From the NCBI GenBank assembly GCA_964533705.1, contig CAZHMN010000006.1, positions 1 to 56,851 of the forward strand: a stretch of 56,851 nt of DNA, read 5' to 3'. The stretch comes from CAZHMN01 sp964533705. Its GTDB lineage: Bacteria > Electryoneota > B3-LCP. The position numbers and the translations under genes are program-made. Positions 43,315 to 52,436 of the stretch are shown piece after piece; the stretch's first letter is position 1; every line of letters starts with the position of its first letter. A model generated the notes under the pieces. The model did no database searches, had not been told where the DNA came from, and worked only from the letters and a program-made list of their open reading frames with translations.

Positions 43315-44352
43315 TCATGGCGCTGATTCGCCCCCCACGATTTTCGGTTCAATATCCCGACGCCCCCACCATGACTTTTCAGCTTCACGCAAATAATGCA
43401 AATCGACATGAGCCTGCATATCTACTCCCTTCTCTACTGGATTCTGCTCTTTGATAAAGTCGGCGGCTGCTTGAAGAGCGTCCAGATCCAATTCCGAGAG
43501 ATTCATGCTCACGTGTCCCTTCATCCAGGCGCGGTAATTGGGTTCAAGGGAAGCGCAGATTCTGAGCGCTTTGGGACTCAACTGAAGTCCGGCTTCCTCC
43601 TGAAACCATTCGGCCGCCTTTTCCGGATTTTTAGCAACATAAAGATTCGCATCGAGGAATGCTTCTAAAAGGGCAGGAACAACCTGCGAATGGGTCTCGA
43701 TAAAAGAGTTTGCAATCAGGATTATTGAAACCCCCTTCCCTACGTAGAGATTTCGGATTTTTCCTTCAGCTTCAAGCTCGGCTGCAGCCGGATCCGTGCT
43801 GATTTGAGCGTGTACTCTATTCCAGTCCTTCACAGGCCTGTCAACATACTTGACGTCTCTTCCCGGATCTAATCCGGCAGTTTGCAGAGCTTTAAAAGCT
43901 TCGCGCTGCAGTACCGTCCCGGGGATCACTCCTGCGATTCTCTTCCTTTTCAAATCCGAAATCGCTTTGATGGAGGACTCTCTGGGTACGTATAAGGGTA
44001 TGCGATCGTAAGATACCCGACCGATGATCGTCCAATTATCGTCGAGCGACAGCAGTTTAACAGCAGAATGAGCATCCGTGAGTACAACATCTAACTGACC
44101 GGTCCGGGCGGCTTCATTCAGATTCATTGCATCATCGAAGCCTTTGAAGTCAACGCTTAATGGATACTGATTGAGAATGTCGGTCTTTTTCAGCGATTGG
44201 ATCAACTGCCCCTGGAGGGGATGAGTCGAGCGCCAGCCGATACGGACGTTTACAGCAGGCCCGCTTTTTCCCCCACAACCGATAAAGAACAGGACAACGA
44301 TTATCAGACTCGCAGGGATATTCCATAGATTTGCAATTTTCCCCTTCAGCAT
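43315..44352 (-). CDS. Solute-binding lipoprotein (NMT1/SsuA/TauA-like)
   Basis: A 345-residue protein with a lipobox near residue 26 (FFIGCGGKSG). The fold is that of periplasmic ABC binding proteins for nitrate, sulfonate or taurine: VNVRIGWRSTHPLQGQLI, ARTGQLDVVLTDAHSAVKLL, IAGVIPGTVLQREAFKALQTAG and LEAEGKIRNLYVGKGVS. No permease or ATPase lies in the window, so its partner is unknown. It is on the same strand as the cobalamin-regulated genes but 319 bases downstream, so membership in that operon is uncertain. Confidence 0.82.
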   Translation of the reverse strand: MLKGKIANLWNIPASLIIVVLFFIGCGGKSGPAVNVRIGWRSTHPLQGQLIQSLKKTDILNQYPLSVDFKGFDDAMNLNEAARTGQLDVVLTDAHSAVKLLSLDDNWTIIGRVSYDRIPLYVPRESSIKAISDLKRKRIAGVIPGTVLQREAFKALQTAGLDPGRDVKYVDRPVKDWNRVHAQISTDPAAAELEAEGKIRNLYVGKGVSIILIANSFIETHSQVVPALLEAFLDANLYVAKNPEKAAEWFQEEAGLQLSPKALRICASLEPNYRAWMKGHVSMNLSELDLDALQAAADFIKEQNPVEKGVDMQAHVDLHYLREAEKSWWGRRDIEPKIVGGESAP

Positions 44353-44671
44353 TTTTCAACCTCTTGGAGGATTTGTAACCTTCATTCAGACTACTTATTT
44401 TCCAACGAGAAGTTAGTTCATAAATGATTATATTTCAAGTGAAAAATGAACTCTCCCATGATCACTTCCCCCAAAAAGAAACAAGGGGCTATCTCAAAAA
44501 CTGCACTTAGTCATTAGGAGCCCCAGGTGAGGTATGGCAAAAGCTATTATGCCGAAATCATTGCTTCCCGATCTTTTTGGCTTACTATGCTAATTTTGAT
44601 TATGAGCTGATTTCTCACCAAATTATTTGGAAAGTGCGACAGATCCTTTGAGCATCACGATAGCAGCAGCA
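44353..44671. other. Spacer without a gene
   Basis: No gene seen on either strand. An imperfect inverted pair, GGGGCT (44486-44491) and AGCCCC (44519-44524), is the only structure I can point to. Confidence 0.35.
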
Positions 44672-46876
44672 TCAACGGCTTCCAATTGCCGCGGAGATCC
44701 ACCATTCACGCAGCGGGACAGGCGCCCCGGACACAATGCGGTAATTTTCATTGAAGAGGTTGCGAATTTCAGCCCGAAGATCCAGGTTTGCGTCCGAATT
44801 GAATAGCTGAAGACGCTTCGAAATCCCCAGATCCCAGACCTTATAGGGTGAAAGTGACTTGGTGTTCGATTCGTTGGTAAAGCGGCGATCCACCCAGCGG
44901 GCCGATAGATCAACAGTCAAATACCTCAAGCTCTGACGAAACGACAGCGTGGTGCTGTTTTGAGGCCGATAGGGCAGGAAATTGCCGTGGGTATTCGGTT
45001 CGCCGGATAGATTGATCGCCCGCATCCAGCGATGCGAAAAGGTAACTTCCGAACGGAATCCGCCTTGCCCGGTACTGCCCTTTAAGCTGTATTCGGTTCC
45101 GTAGATCCAGGCTCGAGACAGATTAAGCGGTTTCCAGCGGTTGTCGAAGTCGAGACGCCAGTAGATCAGATCCCAGATATCACGATCGAAATAGGAAATA
45201 CCAATTTCCAGGTATTGGCAGCCGACGCCGGCGTGCAGCTCTTGATTCTGACTTCGTTCGGGCTTCAGATTGGGATTTCCGCTGGACAGCAGGTCTTCCT
45301 GCCAGAAAAGGGCATTGAATGAAGGCAGACGATAGGCTCCGGCCAGTTCCCCCCGAAGTAACCAGAAGAGATCATCTCCCCCACCCAACTCCAACCCGAC
45401 GCGGGGATATACGAAGGTTTCCTGGTCGCGATAGAGATCAGCGCGTACCCCTGAAAACAAACCGCTCCGCAGGGGAAGGTTCATATCTTTCAGCAAATCG
45501 CCCTGAACCTGCAGGTAACCGAATTCGTGCAACCTTTCCGCGTAGCCGTCCTGCAGCTTCGCAGACCAGAGCCGCTCAAGCCGAATGCCCGAACCGATGC
45601 GGACGTCATCCCAGTGCCTGGTCTGCTTCCGCCAGGAAAGCTCCGCTTGATAGGCTTCACCGCGCAAATCTGTATAACTGTATAACAGCGGGTATTGAGG
45701 CCCGTAATCTACCATGGTTTTCTGATGATACCCCTCTGCGCTCATGCTGACGGCAGGCCGGTACCAGACGTCACCCCCGTCCAGATTGAGAGTGAATTCC
45801 TGCCGGTCATCCTTCGTCGAGGATTCATGTTCAAAGATGGGTTCGGGCAGGTAATCGGGATTGTGGCGAAACAGCAGGGTTCGACGGTAACCTAAGTTTA
45901 ATGCTCCGGGAGGATCAATTTTAAGGGAGAGGTAATCACGGCGATAATCGGCATTTTCCCGCGTAAAAGTCATACCCAGATTACGGGTGAAAACGTCCAA
46001 ACCGTCATCCGGGACGGTGCGGTAACGATATTCACCCGTTGACTCGCGGTGCTCTATAACTCCCAGGAAGGGCCAGCCATTAATTGAGCGACCCAGAGTC
46101 AGCCCGCCGAACTTTTCGCCGTAACCCGAAAGGCCGGCCCGAAGGTAATATTGTTCCAGGCCCGGCCGGAGAGTTACGATGTTGATCACTCCGCCGATAG
46201 CCTGGGCTCCCAAGCTGGATGGCGCCTGCGGATAGACCTCGATCTGCTGGACTTCAGCTAACGAGATAAGCGAGAGATCGGCGACCCCATCTGCCGCTTC
46301 GTTCAGGGGACGCCCATCCACTAAAACCAGAACTTGATCGCTGCCGCTGCCCCGCAGCGTTACGGATCGTTTCCCACCCGGCGATCCATCTGAAGAAATA
46401 GTCGCCAACCCTTCCATTTCCAAAAGCCGGGCGATATCGTCAGCAGTTGACTTGCGCAACTCTTCCCGACCTATAACCCGGCCCCCCGAACCAATCCCCT
46501 GCGAAGCAGCAGCCTCAACTTGAATCTGGACCTCGGGCAGATAGACGGGCTGGGGGCGGAGCCGCACCTCGACGAATGCAGGAGCCTGGGGAGTAACGAC
46601 GATCCCCAAAATGCGTTCCCGACCGTACCCGATGTGCGAAACGTCCAGTTCATACCGGCCCGGTGAAAGAGAATAAAAACGGAAGCGACCTACCTCGTCC
46701 GCAACGGCATGGTTGGAAGTTCCCGTTAGATAGACGTGGGAACCTGGAAGCGGCAGACCGGTATTTGCATCGGCGACCAATCCTTCCAGGTTGGCCGCAT
46801 CCTGCGCCGAGGCGATCCCAATCAGGCCTGATAAAAAGACATAAATCAGGTCTTTCCGGTTGAATCTGAAGTCCAC
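44672..46876 (-). CDS. TonB-dependent receptor, BtuB-like
   Basis: A 734-residue outer-membrane receptor. A signal peptide is followed by a carboxypeptidase-like regulatory domain (about 29-110, LEGLVADANTGLPLPGSHVY). The plug (about 125-235) has RSVTLRGSGSDQVLVLVDGRPL, IEVYPQAPSSLGAQAIGGVINIV (in part: GAQAIGGVINIVT). A 22-stranded barrel follows, with the typical phrases AGAYRLPSFNALFWQ, NPNLKPERSQNQELH and a late NLFNENYRIV. It lies in an operon headed by a cobalamin riboswitch, so vitamin B12 or another corrinoid is the likely substrate. Sequence alone would fit any small receptor of the BtuB type. Confidence 0.88.
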   Translation of the reverse strand: MDFRFNRKDLIYVFLSGLIGIASAQDAANLEGLVADANTGLPLPGSHVYLTGTSNHAVADEVGRFRFYSLSPGRYELDVSHIGYGRERILGIVVTPQAPAFVEVRLRPQPVYLPEVQIQVEAAASQGIGSGGRVIGREELRKSTADDIARLLEMEGLATISSDGSPGGKRSVTLRGSGSDQVLVLVDGRPLNEAADGVADLSLISLAEVQQIEVYPQAPSSLGAQAIGGVINIVTLRPGLEQYYLRAGLSGYGEKFGGLTLGRSINGWPFLGVIEHRESTGEYRYRTVPDDGLDVFTRNLGMTFTRENADYRRDYLSLKIDPPGALNLGYRRTLLFRHNPDYLPEPIFEHESSTKDDRQEFTLNLDGGDVWYRPAVSMSAEGYHQKTMVDYGPQYPLLYSYTDLRGEAYQAELSWRKQTRHWDDVRIGSGIRLERLWSAKLQDGYAERLHEFGYLQVQGDLLKDMNLPLRSGLFSGVRADLYRDQETFVYPRVGLELGGGDDLFWLLRGELAGAYRLPSFNALFWQEDLLSSGNPNLKPERSQNQELHAGVGCQYLEIGISYFDRDIWDLIYWRLDFDNRWKPLNLSRAWIYGTEYSLKGSTGQGGFRSEVTFSHRWMRAINLSGEPNTHGNFLPYRPQNSTTLSFRQSLRYLTVDLSARWVDRRFTNESNTKSLSPYKVWDLGISKRLQLFNSDANLDLRAEIRNLFNENYRIVSGAPVPLREWWISAAIGSR

Positions 46877-46906
46877 AGAGACAATGCTTTTATTTCTATT
46901 GAGGTT

Positions 46907-48748
46907 TTAGTTGACAAAATTCCAGGATATGCCCCAGACCTCCTCCCGGTGTATCATGGGAAATCCGGGGAGAAGGTCATAATGCTTATCCAGGATGTTA
47001 TTGACGCCGTAGTACACGTGAACGTCGTAAAGTCGAGCTCCGATCCTGGCGGAGAGGACATGAACCTCTTTCTCCTTCTCCCAACCGCCTGCAACGGGGA
47101 GCCATCTCCGCCCCCAAAAATCTTCGAAGACCCGGAAGCGCATGTCCAGATTATCGTTGAAAAGCTTGAGTTGATATTGTGCCCAGGCATGGTACATGAA
47201 TTCTGGGAAGAGCCGCCTCTCGCCCGATTCCACAGGCAGATAGGAACCCGTGCACCCAATTTGCCACCTGGGATGAGGCTTCAGAATGCAGCTTCCCAGC
47301 GCACCTTCCAAATCCTCTTCAGGCGCGTTAAAAGCTCTTATCTTCCCATCCTGCACCTGCCAGGCAATTTTATCTTCGATACTGTACTGGGTATAAGCAA
47401 GCATTCCTGAAAGCATAGAGCTGCGTAATTGACCCCCTGCGAAAAGCCGCGTATAGGTTTCGTTCTTCAAGTCTGGATTGCCCTGAACGTTCAATTCGGG
47501 ATTTTGATAGAAAACCGGATCATAAGGCAGATAATGCTCGCCCGGATCATAATTCGCGGCCGATTCAAACCGGGTCGGCTGACGCTGATGCTGCGATACC
47601 CCGGCAAAAAGGCTCGACCATGGAGTAATCCCGCTTTTCGCGGCAAATCCCAGGTGCCTTTCAGCATCGAAATCATCGGAGAGCTCCAGACCCAGATAGG
47701 CGTCTAAATTCAAGTAGTCAAGCGCCTTCCAACGCCCCGATGCGTTGGCACCACCGAAGGCGGTCGTCGCCCAATCCATGGATTTAAGCCGCCAACGAGC
47801 CGTCGCTCCTTTCAGACTAACCTCGCCGCCGAGGTCTTCGTGGCCCAGATGCGTAGTAGCGATCAATCCCGCCTCATCCCACGAATCAGAATCGCCTCCT
47901 CCGTAAGTCTCACGCTGCTGTATGCCGTACCCGTGGAATGTATGCCTTTTCCAGTTCAGCACGGCGTCGCTCTCATAGCGTTCCCCGTTGTGATTCACGC
48001 TGGAATAGGGAACCTGGGAATTGCGCCGATTCTGCATAATCCCCCACCAACCCCACAGGCCGGAAGAGTCTGCCTGTGCAATGACGGAATCCAGCCAGAC
48101 GATTTCGGCGCGCAGAGTCAGACCGTATCCTTCGCTATGGGGCAGCCGACCACCGAAAGTGGCAACTCGTCCGCCGCCATTCAGCAGGAGGGACGGCCCC
48201 ACTTTCTGCGCTAAATCAAAATCCACTGTTCCAAGACCGTAAAACCCATCCCTCGTGGCGATGCGGCTCGATGGAGGCGTCGGCTCAAGGATTCGTAGAT
48301 CCGCATCAATCCGGGCGCCGGGCGAATCGAGCGCGAAAGGATTGTAAGTTACGCGGCTCAGCGATCCCGGAGGAAGCCATCCCAGTTCAGGTGATCCGAT
48401 CAGATGATCCTCGAGCTTCCTCCCTCTGAAGTGGAGATCAATCGTCCAGGGCGCCAGGCTCATAAATTGACCCCGAAAGGGCTGACCGAATCCCGCCTGA
48501 TCCAGCGGATAGAAGCCCGGCAACGGCACGATCCAGTCGCCGAATTCCTCGGCGTCCATGTCGGCGAGGTCATCTTCCGATAAGACAACTGCTGAAGAGC
48601 ACGGTAGGGGTCGTGCGGAATTCAAGCTGTCCAGTGAAGAAGACTCTTCTGCCGTTGTTGCCGCTTCGTCTGCGGAGACGTTGAGAGAAAATAGCAGCGG
48701 CAGTGCCATCAGCAGCGCGATGAACCTAAAGGTGGGGATGGAATTCAC
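46907..48748 (-). CDS. Outer-membrane barrel with a degenerate plug, in the cobalamin operon
   Basis: A 613-residue protein whose GTG start overlaps the stop of the ECF gene as GTGA. A signal peptide (1-26) is followed by a region like a TonB-receptor plug but altered: DEDDLADMDAEEF-like acidic segment, FRGRKLEDHLIGSPELGWL and PPGSLSRVTYNPF. The usual plug signature and a TonB box are not evident. The rest is an aromatic-rich barrel with NPELNVQGNPDLKNETYTR, YSIEDKIAWQVQDG and a final VNNILDKHYDLLPG, as in real TonB receptors. It may be a specialised receptor that works with the BtuB-like protein. Function not established. Confidence 0.72.
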   Translation of the reverse strand: MNSIPTFRFIALLMALPLLFSLNVSADEAATTAEESSSLDSLNSARPLPCSSAVVLSEDDLADMDAEEFGDWIVPLPGFYPLDQAGFGQPFRGQFMSLAPWTIDLHFRGRKLEDHLIGSPELGWLPPGSLSRVTYNPFALDSPGARIDADLRILEPTPPSSRIATRDGFYGLGTVDFDLAQKVGPSLLLNGGGRVATFGGRLPHSEGYGLTLRAEIVWLDSVIAQADSSGLWGWWGIMQNRRNSQVPYSSVNHNGERYESDAVLNWKRHTFHGYGIQQRETYGGGDSDSWDEAGLIATTHLGHEDLGGEVSLKGATARWRLKSMDWATTAFGGANASGRWKALDYLNLDAYLGLELSDDFDAERHLGFAAKSGITPWSSLFAGVSQHQRQPTRFESAANYDPGEHYLPYDPVFYQNPELNVQGNPDLKNETYTRLFAGGQLRSSMLSGMLAYTQYSIEDKIAWQVQDGKIRAFNAPEEDLEGALGSCILKPHPRWQIGCTGSYLPVESGERRLFPEFMYHAWAQYQLKLFNDNLDMRFRVFEDFWGRRWLPVAGGWEKEKEVHVLSARIGARLYDVHVYYGVNNILDKHYDLLPGFPMIHREEVWGISWNFVN

Positions 48749-49290
48749 GGGAGTCTCCAGGATTTGAAACGGTTGAGAAACACGGGTATTATCAGTGCAA
48801 AAGTGAATGCATTGACGGTGATGTGAATGACTGCAAACGGAATCCCCATCAATAAGGCCAACCTGATCTGCTTGAGCGTGAAGCCCGCAGCAATGGGAAA
48901 GGAGAGATTGGTGAGCAAATCAAAAATCAGCGTCAATGCTATACCGATAAGTGCCAACATCAGGTGAACCGACCAATTTCGCAGTCGAAAGAACACGGAA
49001 CGCCCCAATACGCCGTGCAATACCCCCCCCACCCAGCCGACCAGCGACATAGATGCCACCTGGGAAAGGAGCAGGGGCGGCGGCGGAAAGCCCATGGGAT
49101 TGAAAAGCGAAAAAATGGTCTCAGCGACCAATCCGATGAAAAATCCATAGATCGGCCCCATCCAAACACCGGCGAGAAAAATTCCCGCAGTGATCATCTC
49201 CAAATTGGGTATGGGCATAAACAGATAGCCCAGCACGACGCATACCGCCGTCAAGAAGGCAGCGCGGGTGATTTTCTGTGTGGATCGCAA
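48745..49290 (-). CDS. ECF-transporter S component, probably for a corrinoid
   Basis: About 181 residues with five or six hydrophobic membrane segments (for example AFLTAVCVVLGYLFMPIPN, AGIFLAGVWMGPIYGFFIG, LMLALIGIALTLIFDLLTN), the usual size for an ECF substrate-binding subunit. The frame is open upstream to 49386, but those codons overlap the riboswitch terminator hairpin. The likely start is the TTG at 49290 (Leu-Arg-Ser-Thr-Gln-Lys), downstream of the hairpin. The substrate is inferred from the cobalamin riboswitch and the BtuB-like receptor. No energy-coupling EcfA or EcfT gene is present here. Confidence 0.78.
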   Translation of the reverse strand: MRSTQKITRAAFLTAVCVVLGYLFMPIPNLEMITAGIFLAGVWMGPIYGFFIGLVAETIFSLFNPMGFPPPPLLLSQVASMSLVGWVGGVLHGVLGRSVFFRLRNWSVHLMLALIGIALTLIFDLLTNLSFPIAAGFTLKQIRLALLMGIPFAVIHITVNAFTFALIIPVFLNRFKSWRLP

Positions 49291-49308
49291 GGTTTTCTCT
49301 GAAAAATG

Positions 49309-49330
49309 AAAAAGGAGCCGAGATGGCTCC
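49309..49330 (-). terminator. Riboswitch expression platform: intrinsic terminator
   Basis: On the minus strand GGAGCC (49330-49325), 5-base loop, GGCTCC (49319-49314), then TTTTT. A second hairpin, CCCCGG with CCGGGG, lies just upstream (about 49339-49356). The arrangement suits control of transcription by cobalamin. Confidence 0.75.
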
Positions 49331-49390
49331 ATAAAGCATTCCCCGGCGTGCCGGGGAGTACGAACAGCGCCCTCCCGCGAAGGCATTCAT

Positions 49391-49493
49391 CTCCCGGCCA
49401 GGTGTCTGACTTACGCTCCCTTTGATGGAGCGATCACAGTTGCGGGGCAGTGACGGATTTTCACCGTCTTCCCTGTAACCTAAAAACCGGGAA
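49391..49493 (-). ncRNA. Cobalamin riboswitch aptamer
   Basis: On the minus strand the core reads ACGGTGAAAATCCGTCACTG, then CCCCGCAACTGTGA, a variable stem (CGCTCC with GGGAGCG) and AAGTCAGACACCTGGCC, all diagnostic of the B12 aptamer. The terminal stem pairs CCCGG (49491-49487) with CCGGG (49397-49393). It begins about 20 bases after the rplS stop, with no terminator between them, and is followed by a terminator before the ECF gene. It should lower expression of the uptake operon when adenosylcobalamin or a related corrinoid is plentiful. Confidence 0.95.
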
Positions 49494-49511
49494 TTATGTA
49501 TTATCCGTCAA

Positions 49512-49856
49512 CTATGTGGTCTTTTCCTTGATTCTCGCTGCTTTTCCGTGAAGTTGGCTGAGATAAAACAGTTTGGCTCTACGGACTTTCCCACGCCTCA
49601 CCGTCTCGATCTTGGCGATGCGGGGAGAGTGCAAAGGAAAGATGCGCTCAACACCGACGCCAGCGGAAACCTTCCTGACGGTGAACATCTCATTGATGCC
49701 GTTCCCGCTGCGTTCTAAGACGGTCCCCTGGAAAATCTGAATGCGTTCTTTTTCGCCCTCGATAACGCGAACGTGGACCTTAACTGTATCTCCAGCTTTG
49801 AATTCGGGTATATCGGTTTTAAGTTGCGATGCGGTGACGAGATGAAGATCCTGCAT
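49512..49856 (-). CDS. rplS: Large-subunit ribosomal protein bL19
   Basis: 114 residues from the ATG at 49856. The frame opens 39 codons upstream inside trmD, which is spurious. Signature segments are FKAGDTVKVHVRVIEGEKERIQIF (in part: AGDTVKVHVRVIEG), FQGTVLERSGNGINEMFTVRK (in part: RSGNGINEMFTVRK) and VERIFPLHSPRIAKIE. It sits at the interface of the two ribosomal subunits. It follows trmD by 16 bases, the common rpsP-rimM-trmD-rplS order. Confidence 0.98.
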   Translation of the reverse strand: MQDLHLVTASQLKTDIPEFKAGDTVKVHVRVIEGEKERIQIFQGTVLERSGNGINEMFTVRKVSAGVGVERIFPLHSPRIAKIETVRRGKVRRAKLFYLSQLHGKAARIKEKTT

Positions 49857-49872
49857 GACAGCCCTTCTTAAA

Positions 49873-50583
49873 TTACTTTTTCTCCAGTTTAACTTTATCC
49901 AGATAGCGTTTCCATAGATCGGGACGTCGTTTACGGGTCGTTTGCATAGCCTTTTGAGTGCTCCAATCGGCAATCTTTTTATGATCCCCTGTCAGCAGCA
50001 CTTCGGGGACTCTGTGACCCCGATATTCTTCCGGTCTGGTATAAAGAGGGCCTTCGAGCAGGCTGTCCGTAAAGCTGTCCGTCTTCGCCGATTCCAGATC
50101 ATTGATTACACCGGGAATCAAGCGGGTCAATCCTTCCAGCACCACCATGGCCGGAAGATCACCCCCGGAAAGCACATAATCCCCGATGGAAATCTGGCGA
50201 TCGACCAGGTGATCAATCACTCGCTGATCAATACCTTTATATCTACCACAAATGAAAATTAAATGCCGCTCACGGCTGAATTCTTCCAGCATGTTTTGCG
50301 TGAGCAGTTCGCCGGAAGGAGAGAAATAGATGGTCATCGGCTTTGGCGTGCGATCCTTCAGCAGGTCGTCCATGGCCAGGAAAATCGGTTCGGGCTTTAA
50401 GACCATGCCCGGACCGCCTCCGTAGGGATAATCATCCACCTGCTGATGTCGGCTGCGCGCCCAGGAACGCAATGGCCAGATATGAAGCTCTAATACTCCC
50501 TTCTGAAGCGCCCGTTTGATCAAAGCATCTTTGGTAAAACCGCTGAAGAGACCTGGAAAAAGCGTCAGTACGTCAACGCGCAT
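49873..50583 (-). CDS. trmD: tRNA (guanine-37-N1)-methyltransferase
   Basis: 236 residues. A SpoU/TrmD (SPOUT) methyltransferase that modifies G37 next to the anticodon, preventing frameshifts. Signature segments are MRVDVLTLFPGLF, DDYPYGGGPGMVLKPEPIF (in part: YGGGPGMVLKPEP), FICGRYKGIDQRVIDHL, SIGDYVLSGGDLPAMVVLE and YTRPEEYRGHRVPEVLLTGDH (in part: YTRPEEYRGHRVPEVL). The length is typical. It starts 21 bases after rimM. Confidence 0.98.
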   Translation of the reverse strand: MRVDVLTLFPGLFSGFTKDALIKRALQKGVLELHIWPLRSWARSRHQQVDDYPYGGGPGMVLKPEPIFLAMDDLLKDRTPKPMTIYFSPSGELLTQNMLEEFSRERHLIFICGRYKGIDQRVIDHLVDRQISIGDYVLSGGDLPAMVVLEGLTRLIPGVINDLESAKTDSFTDSLLEGPLYTRPEEYRGHRVPEVLLTGDHKKIADWSTQKAMQTTRKRRPDLWKRYLDKVKLEKK

Positions 50584-50604
50584 AATATCATTTTCATAAT
50601 AATC

Positions 50605-51129
50605 CTAAGCCAGATCCCTCAGACCTTCCGGCAAGCGTACAATCATCCTGCCACGTTTTACATCAATATCGAGAATGTAATCGGACACAGCCGGTATTAA
50701 TAGCTCCGATTCTCCACTTCCTACTTGATAAATATCGTGCGAAGGTAACTCTATGACGTCCGTAAGGGTTCCTAAGTCCTCTCCTTTTTGCGTATGAACC
50801 CTTATACCGATTAGATCACGGATGAAATACTCGCTCTCTTCAATCTTTCGCAATTGCGCTCTGCGCACCAGCAGTTCGCATCCGATGAAAGGCTCAGCGT
50901 CCTCAATCCCTTCAAATTCAGCGAACTTGATGACCGCGAACCTCGGATTGGCGCGGATGCTCTCCACCCGGTATTCTACAGGATCGCGTTCATTCCCGGC
51001 TATAAAAAACGTACTATAGCAATCCAGATCCTGAGGAGTGCGCGTAAAAGGCAGAACTTTGAGTTCTCCCTTCAGTCCAATCGCTTTGACAATCCTGGCG
51101 AGTTCAATAAGTGAGTCCGCCGTTTCCAT
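50605..51129 (-). CDS. rimM: 16S rRNA processing protein RimM
   Basis: 174 residues with the two-domain layout of RimM: an N-terminal RimM barrel (ARIVKAIGLKGELKVLPFT) and a C-terminal PRC barrel (IRDLIGIRVHTQKGEDLGTL, LLIPAVSDYILDIDVKRGRM). It assists 30S head maturation. It starts 3 bases after the KH gene and is followed by trmD. Confidence 0.95.
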   Translation of the reverse strand: METADSLIELARIVKAIGLKGELKVLPFTRTPQDLDCYSTFFIAGNERDPVEYRVESIRANPRFAVIKFAEFEGIEDAEPFIGCELLVRRAQLRKIEESEYFIRDLIGIRVHTQKGEDLGTLTDVIELPSHDIYQVGSGESELLIPAVSDYILDIDVKRGRMIVRLPEGLRDLA

Positions 51130-51132
51130 CCT

Positions 51133-51384
51133 TTAATCTGAGGGCTCTCGTGCGCCATCCATGATCTCAAGGCTGGCGCGCTTACCCTGCCTTGCTGCCG
51201 CAGCGGTCAACAATGTTCGAATAGATCGCGCGGTGCGCCCTTCCTTACCGACAACTCTTCCAATATCATTTTCCCCGACGGAAAGTTTAAATAACAAACC
51301 CCTCTCATTCTCTTCCACAGTGACCTGCACCTGATCAGGATCTTCAACCAGGTGTTTGACGATAAATTCAATAAAATTTTTCAT
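51133..51384 (-). CDS. khpA: KH-domain RNA-binding protein (KhpA)
   Basis: An 83-residue single-KH protein. The KH loop is in GRVVGKEGRTARSIRTLL, with the GxxG motif GKEG. KhpA pairs with KhpB in many bacteria to bind RNA and affects cell size or division. It lies between rpsP and rimM, the usual place. Confidence 0.93.
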   Translation of the reverse strand: MKNFIEFIVKHLVEDPDQVQVTVEENERGLLFKLSVGENDIGRVVGKEGRTARSIRTLLTAAAARQGKRASLEIMDGAREPSD

Positions 51385-51485
51385 GTCAGACTCCGGTTTT
51401 TCCCTGAATAATTAAACATTCTTCGAGCTTTTGGATCGTGCCGAGTTATGCCTTCCAGGACTATTCACCGGTGTCGTGAAAGGGA

Positions 51486-52202
51486 CTAAGCTTCGCCTTC
51501 GGGTGCGGGTGGTTCCGTGGTTGTATCTTGACTTTTCTTTGCTTTCTTCTCCTCAGCTATTTCTTTCTCTTGTTCTTCTTCAGTGACAGACTCTTCGGCG
51601 GAGTCTTCCGCAACCTCAGCATCCGCTGGTGATTCTTCAACCTCAGCTTCCACTTTCTTATCTGCAGGTTCAGTTGCTTCTTTTTCCGGTTCTTTCTCTG
51701 CTTCAACAGCCGTTTCTTCCACGGATTCCGTCTCAGCTTCTGCAGCTTCCTCTTTCGCAGGTGTTTCTTCCTTTTCCTCTACCGCAGATTCTTTAGCGGC
51801 TTCAGCCTCCACTTTGGCTTCAGGTGCTTTTGCCTTTGCCTTCGCAGCCAGCTCTTCTGCTGCGATAGCTTTCAGTTTCTCTTCCTTCTCAAGGCGGAAT
51901 CGAGATACTTGGTCCCATAACTCCTCTTCCTGAACTCCCTTCTTCTGCAGCGCGAAAGCCATCATAATGCCGCGCCTTGAAAGGAGATTTCTGACGGTAT
52001 CCGTGGGGATCGCGCCCCGGTTTAACCACTTCAGCGCCTTATGATCGTCAACCACCAAATCAGACGGATTTTTCAAGGGATTGTAATGCCCGATTTTGTC
52101 TATGTACGCGCCATCCCTTCTTTTCCGCGAATCCACTGCAACGATGCGGTAAAAGGGTTGCCCTTTTCGTCCCATTCGCATCAGGCGAAGCTTTACTGCC
52201 AC
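51486..52202 (-). CDS. rpsP: Small-subunit ribosomal protein bS16 with a long acidic C-terminal tail
   Basis: 238 residues from a GTG at 52202 preceded by TCTGGAGG. Residues 1-85 are a normal bS16 (MAVKLRLMRMGRKGQPFYR, VDSRKRRDGAYIDKIGHYNP, KWLNRGAIPTDTV). From about residue 112 the protein continues as a low-complexity tail of Glu, Ala, Lys, Val and Thr for about 125 residues, ending TTEPPAPEGEA. Tails on bS16 occur in some Bacteroidota and other groups but this one is long. No stop or frame disruption separates the two parts. Confidence 0.96.
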   Translation of the reverse strand: MAVKLRLMRMGRKGQPFYRIVAVDSRKRRDGAYIDKIGHYNPLKNPSDLVVDDHKALKWLNRGAIPTDTVRNLLSRRGIMMAFALQKKGVQEEELWDQVSRFRLEKEEKLKAIAAEELAAKAKAKAPEAKVEAEAAKESAVEEKEETPAKEEAAEAETESVEETAVEAEKEPEKEATEPADKKVEAEVEESPADAEVAEDSAEESVTEEEQEKEIAEEKKAKKSQDTTTEPPAPEGEA

Positions 52203-52436
52203 GAAATGTGCCTCCAGACTATGTCCACTGAACTTCCAGTCTTACAAATTGGTTTTATGGTATGAATAAAAATTCGATTGCCTTCATTATAAATCTTGCG
52301 ACTGACAAACAGGAGCAGAAATTTCCAGAAATAATAAATATATAATATCTATCTCTTCAAAACAAGCAGTATCAAAGATATTATTTAAGAAAAAATGAAC
52401 TTCAATTCTCTTTGTTATCCAATCCTATTCTACCAT

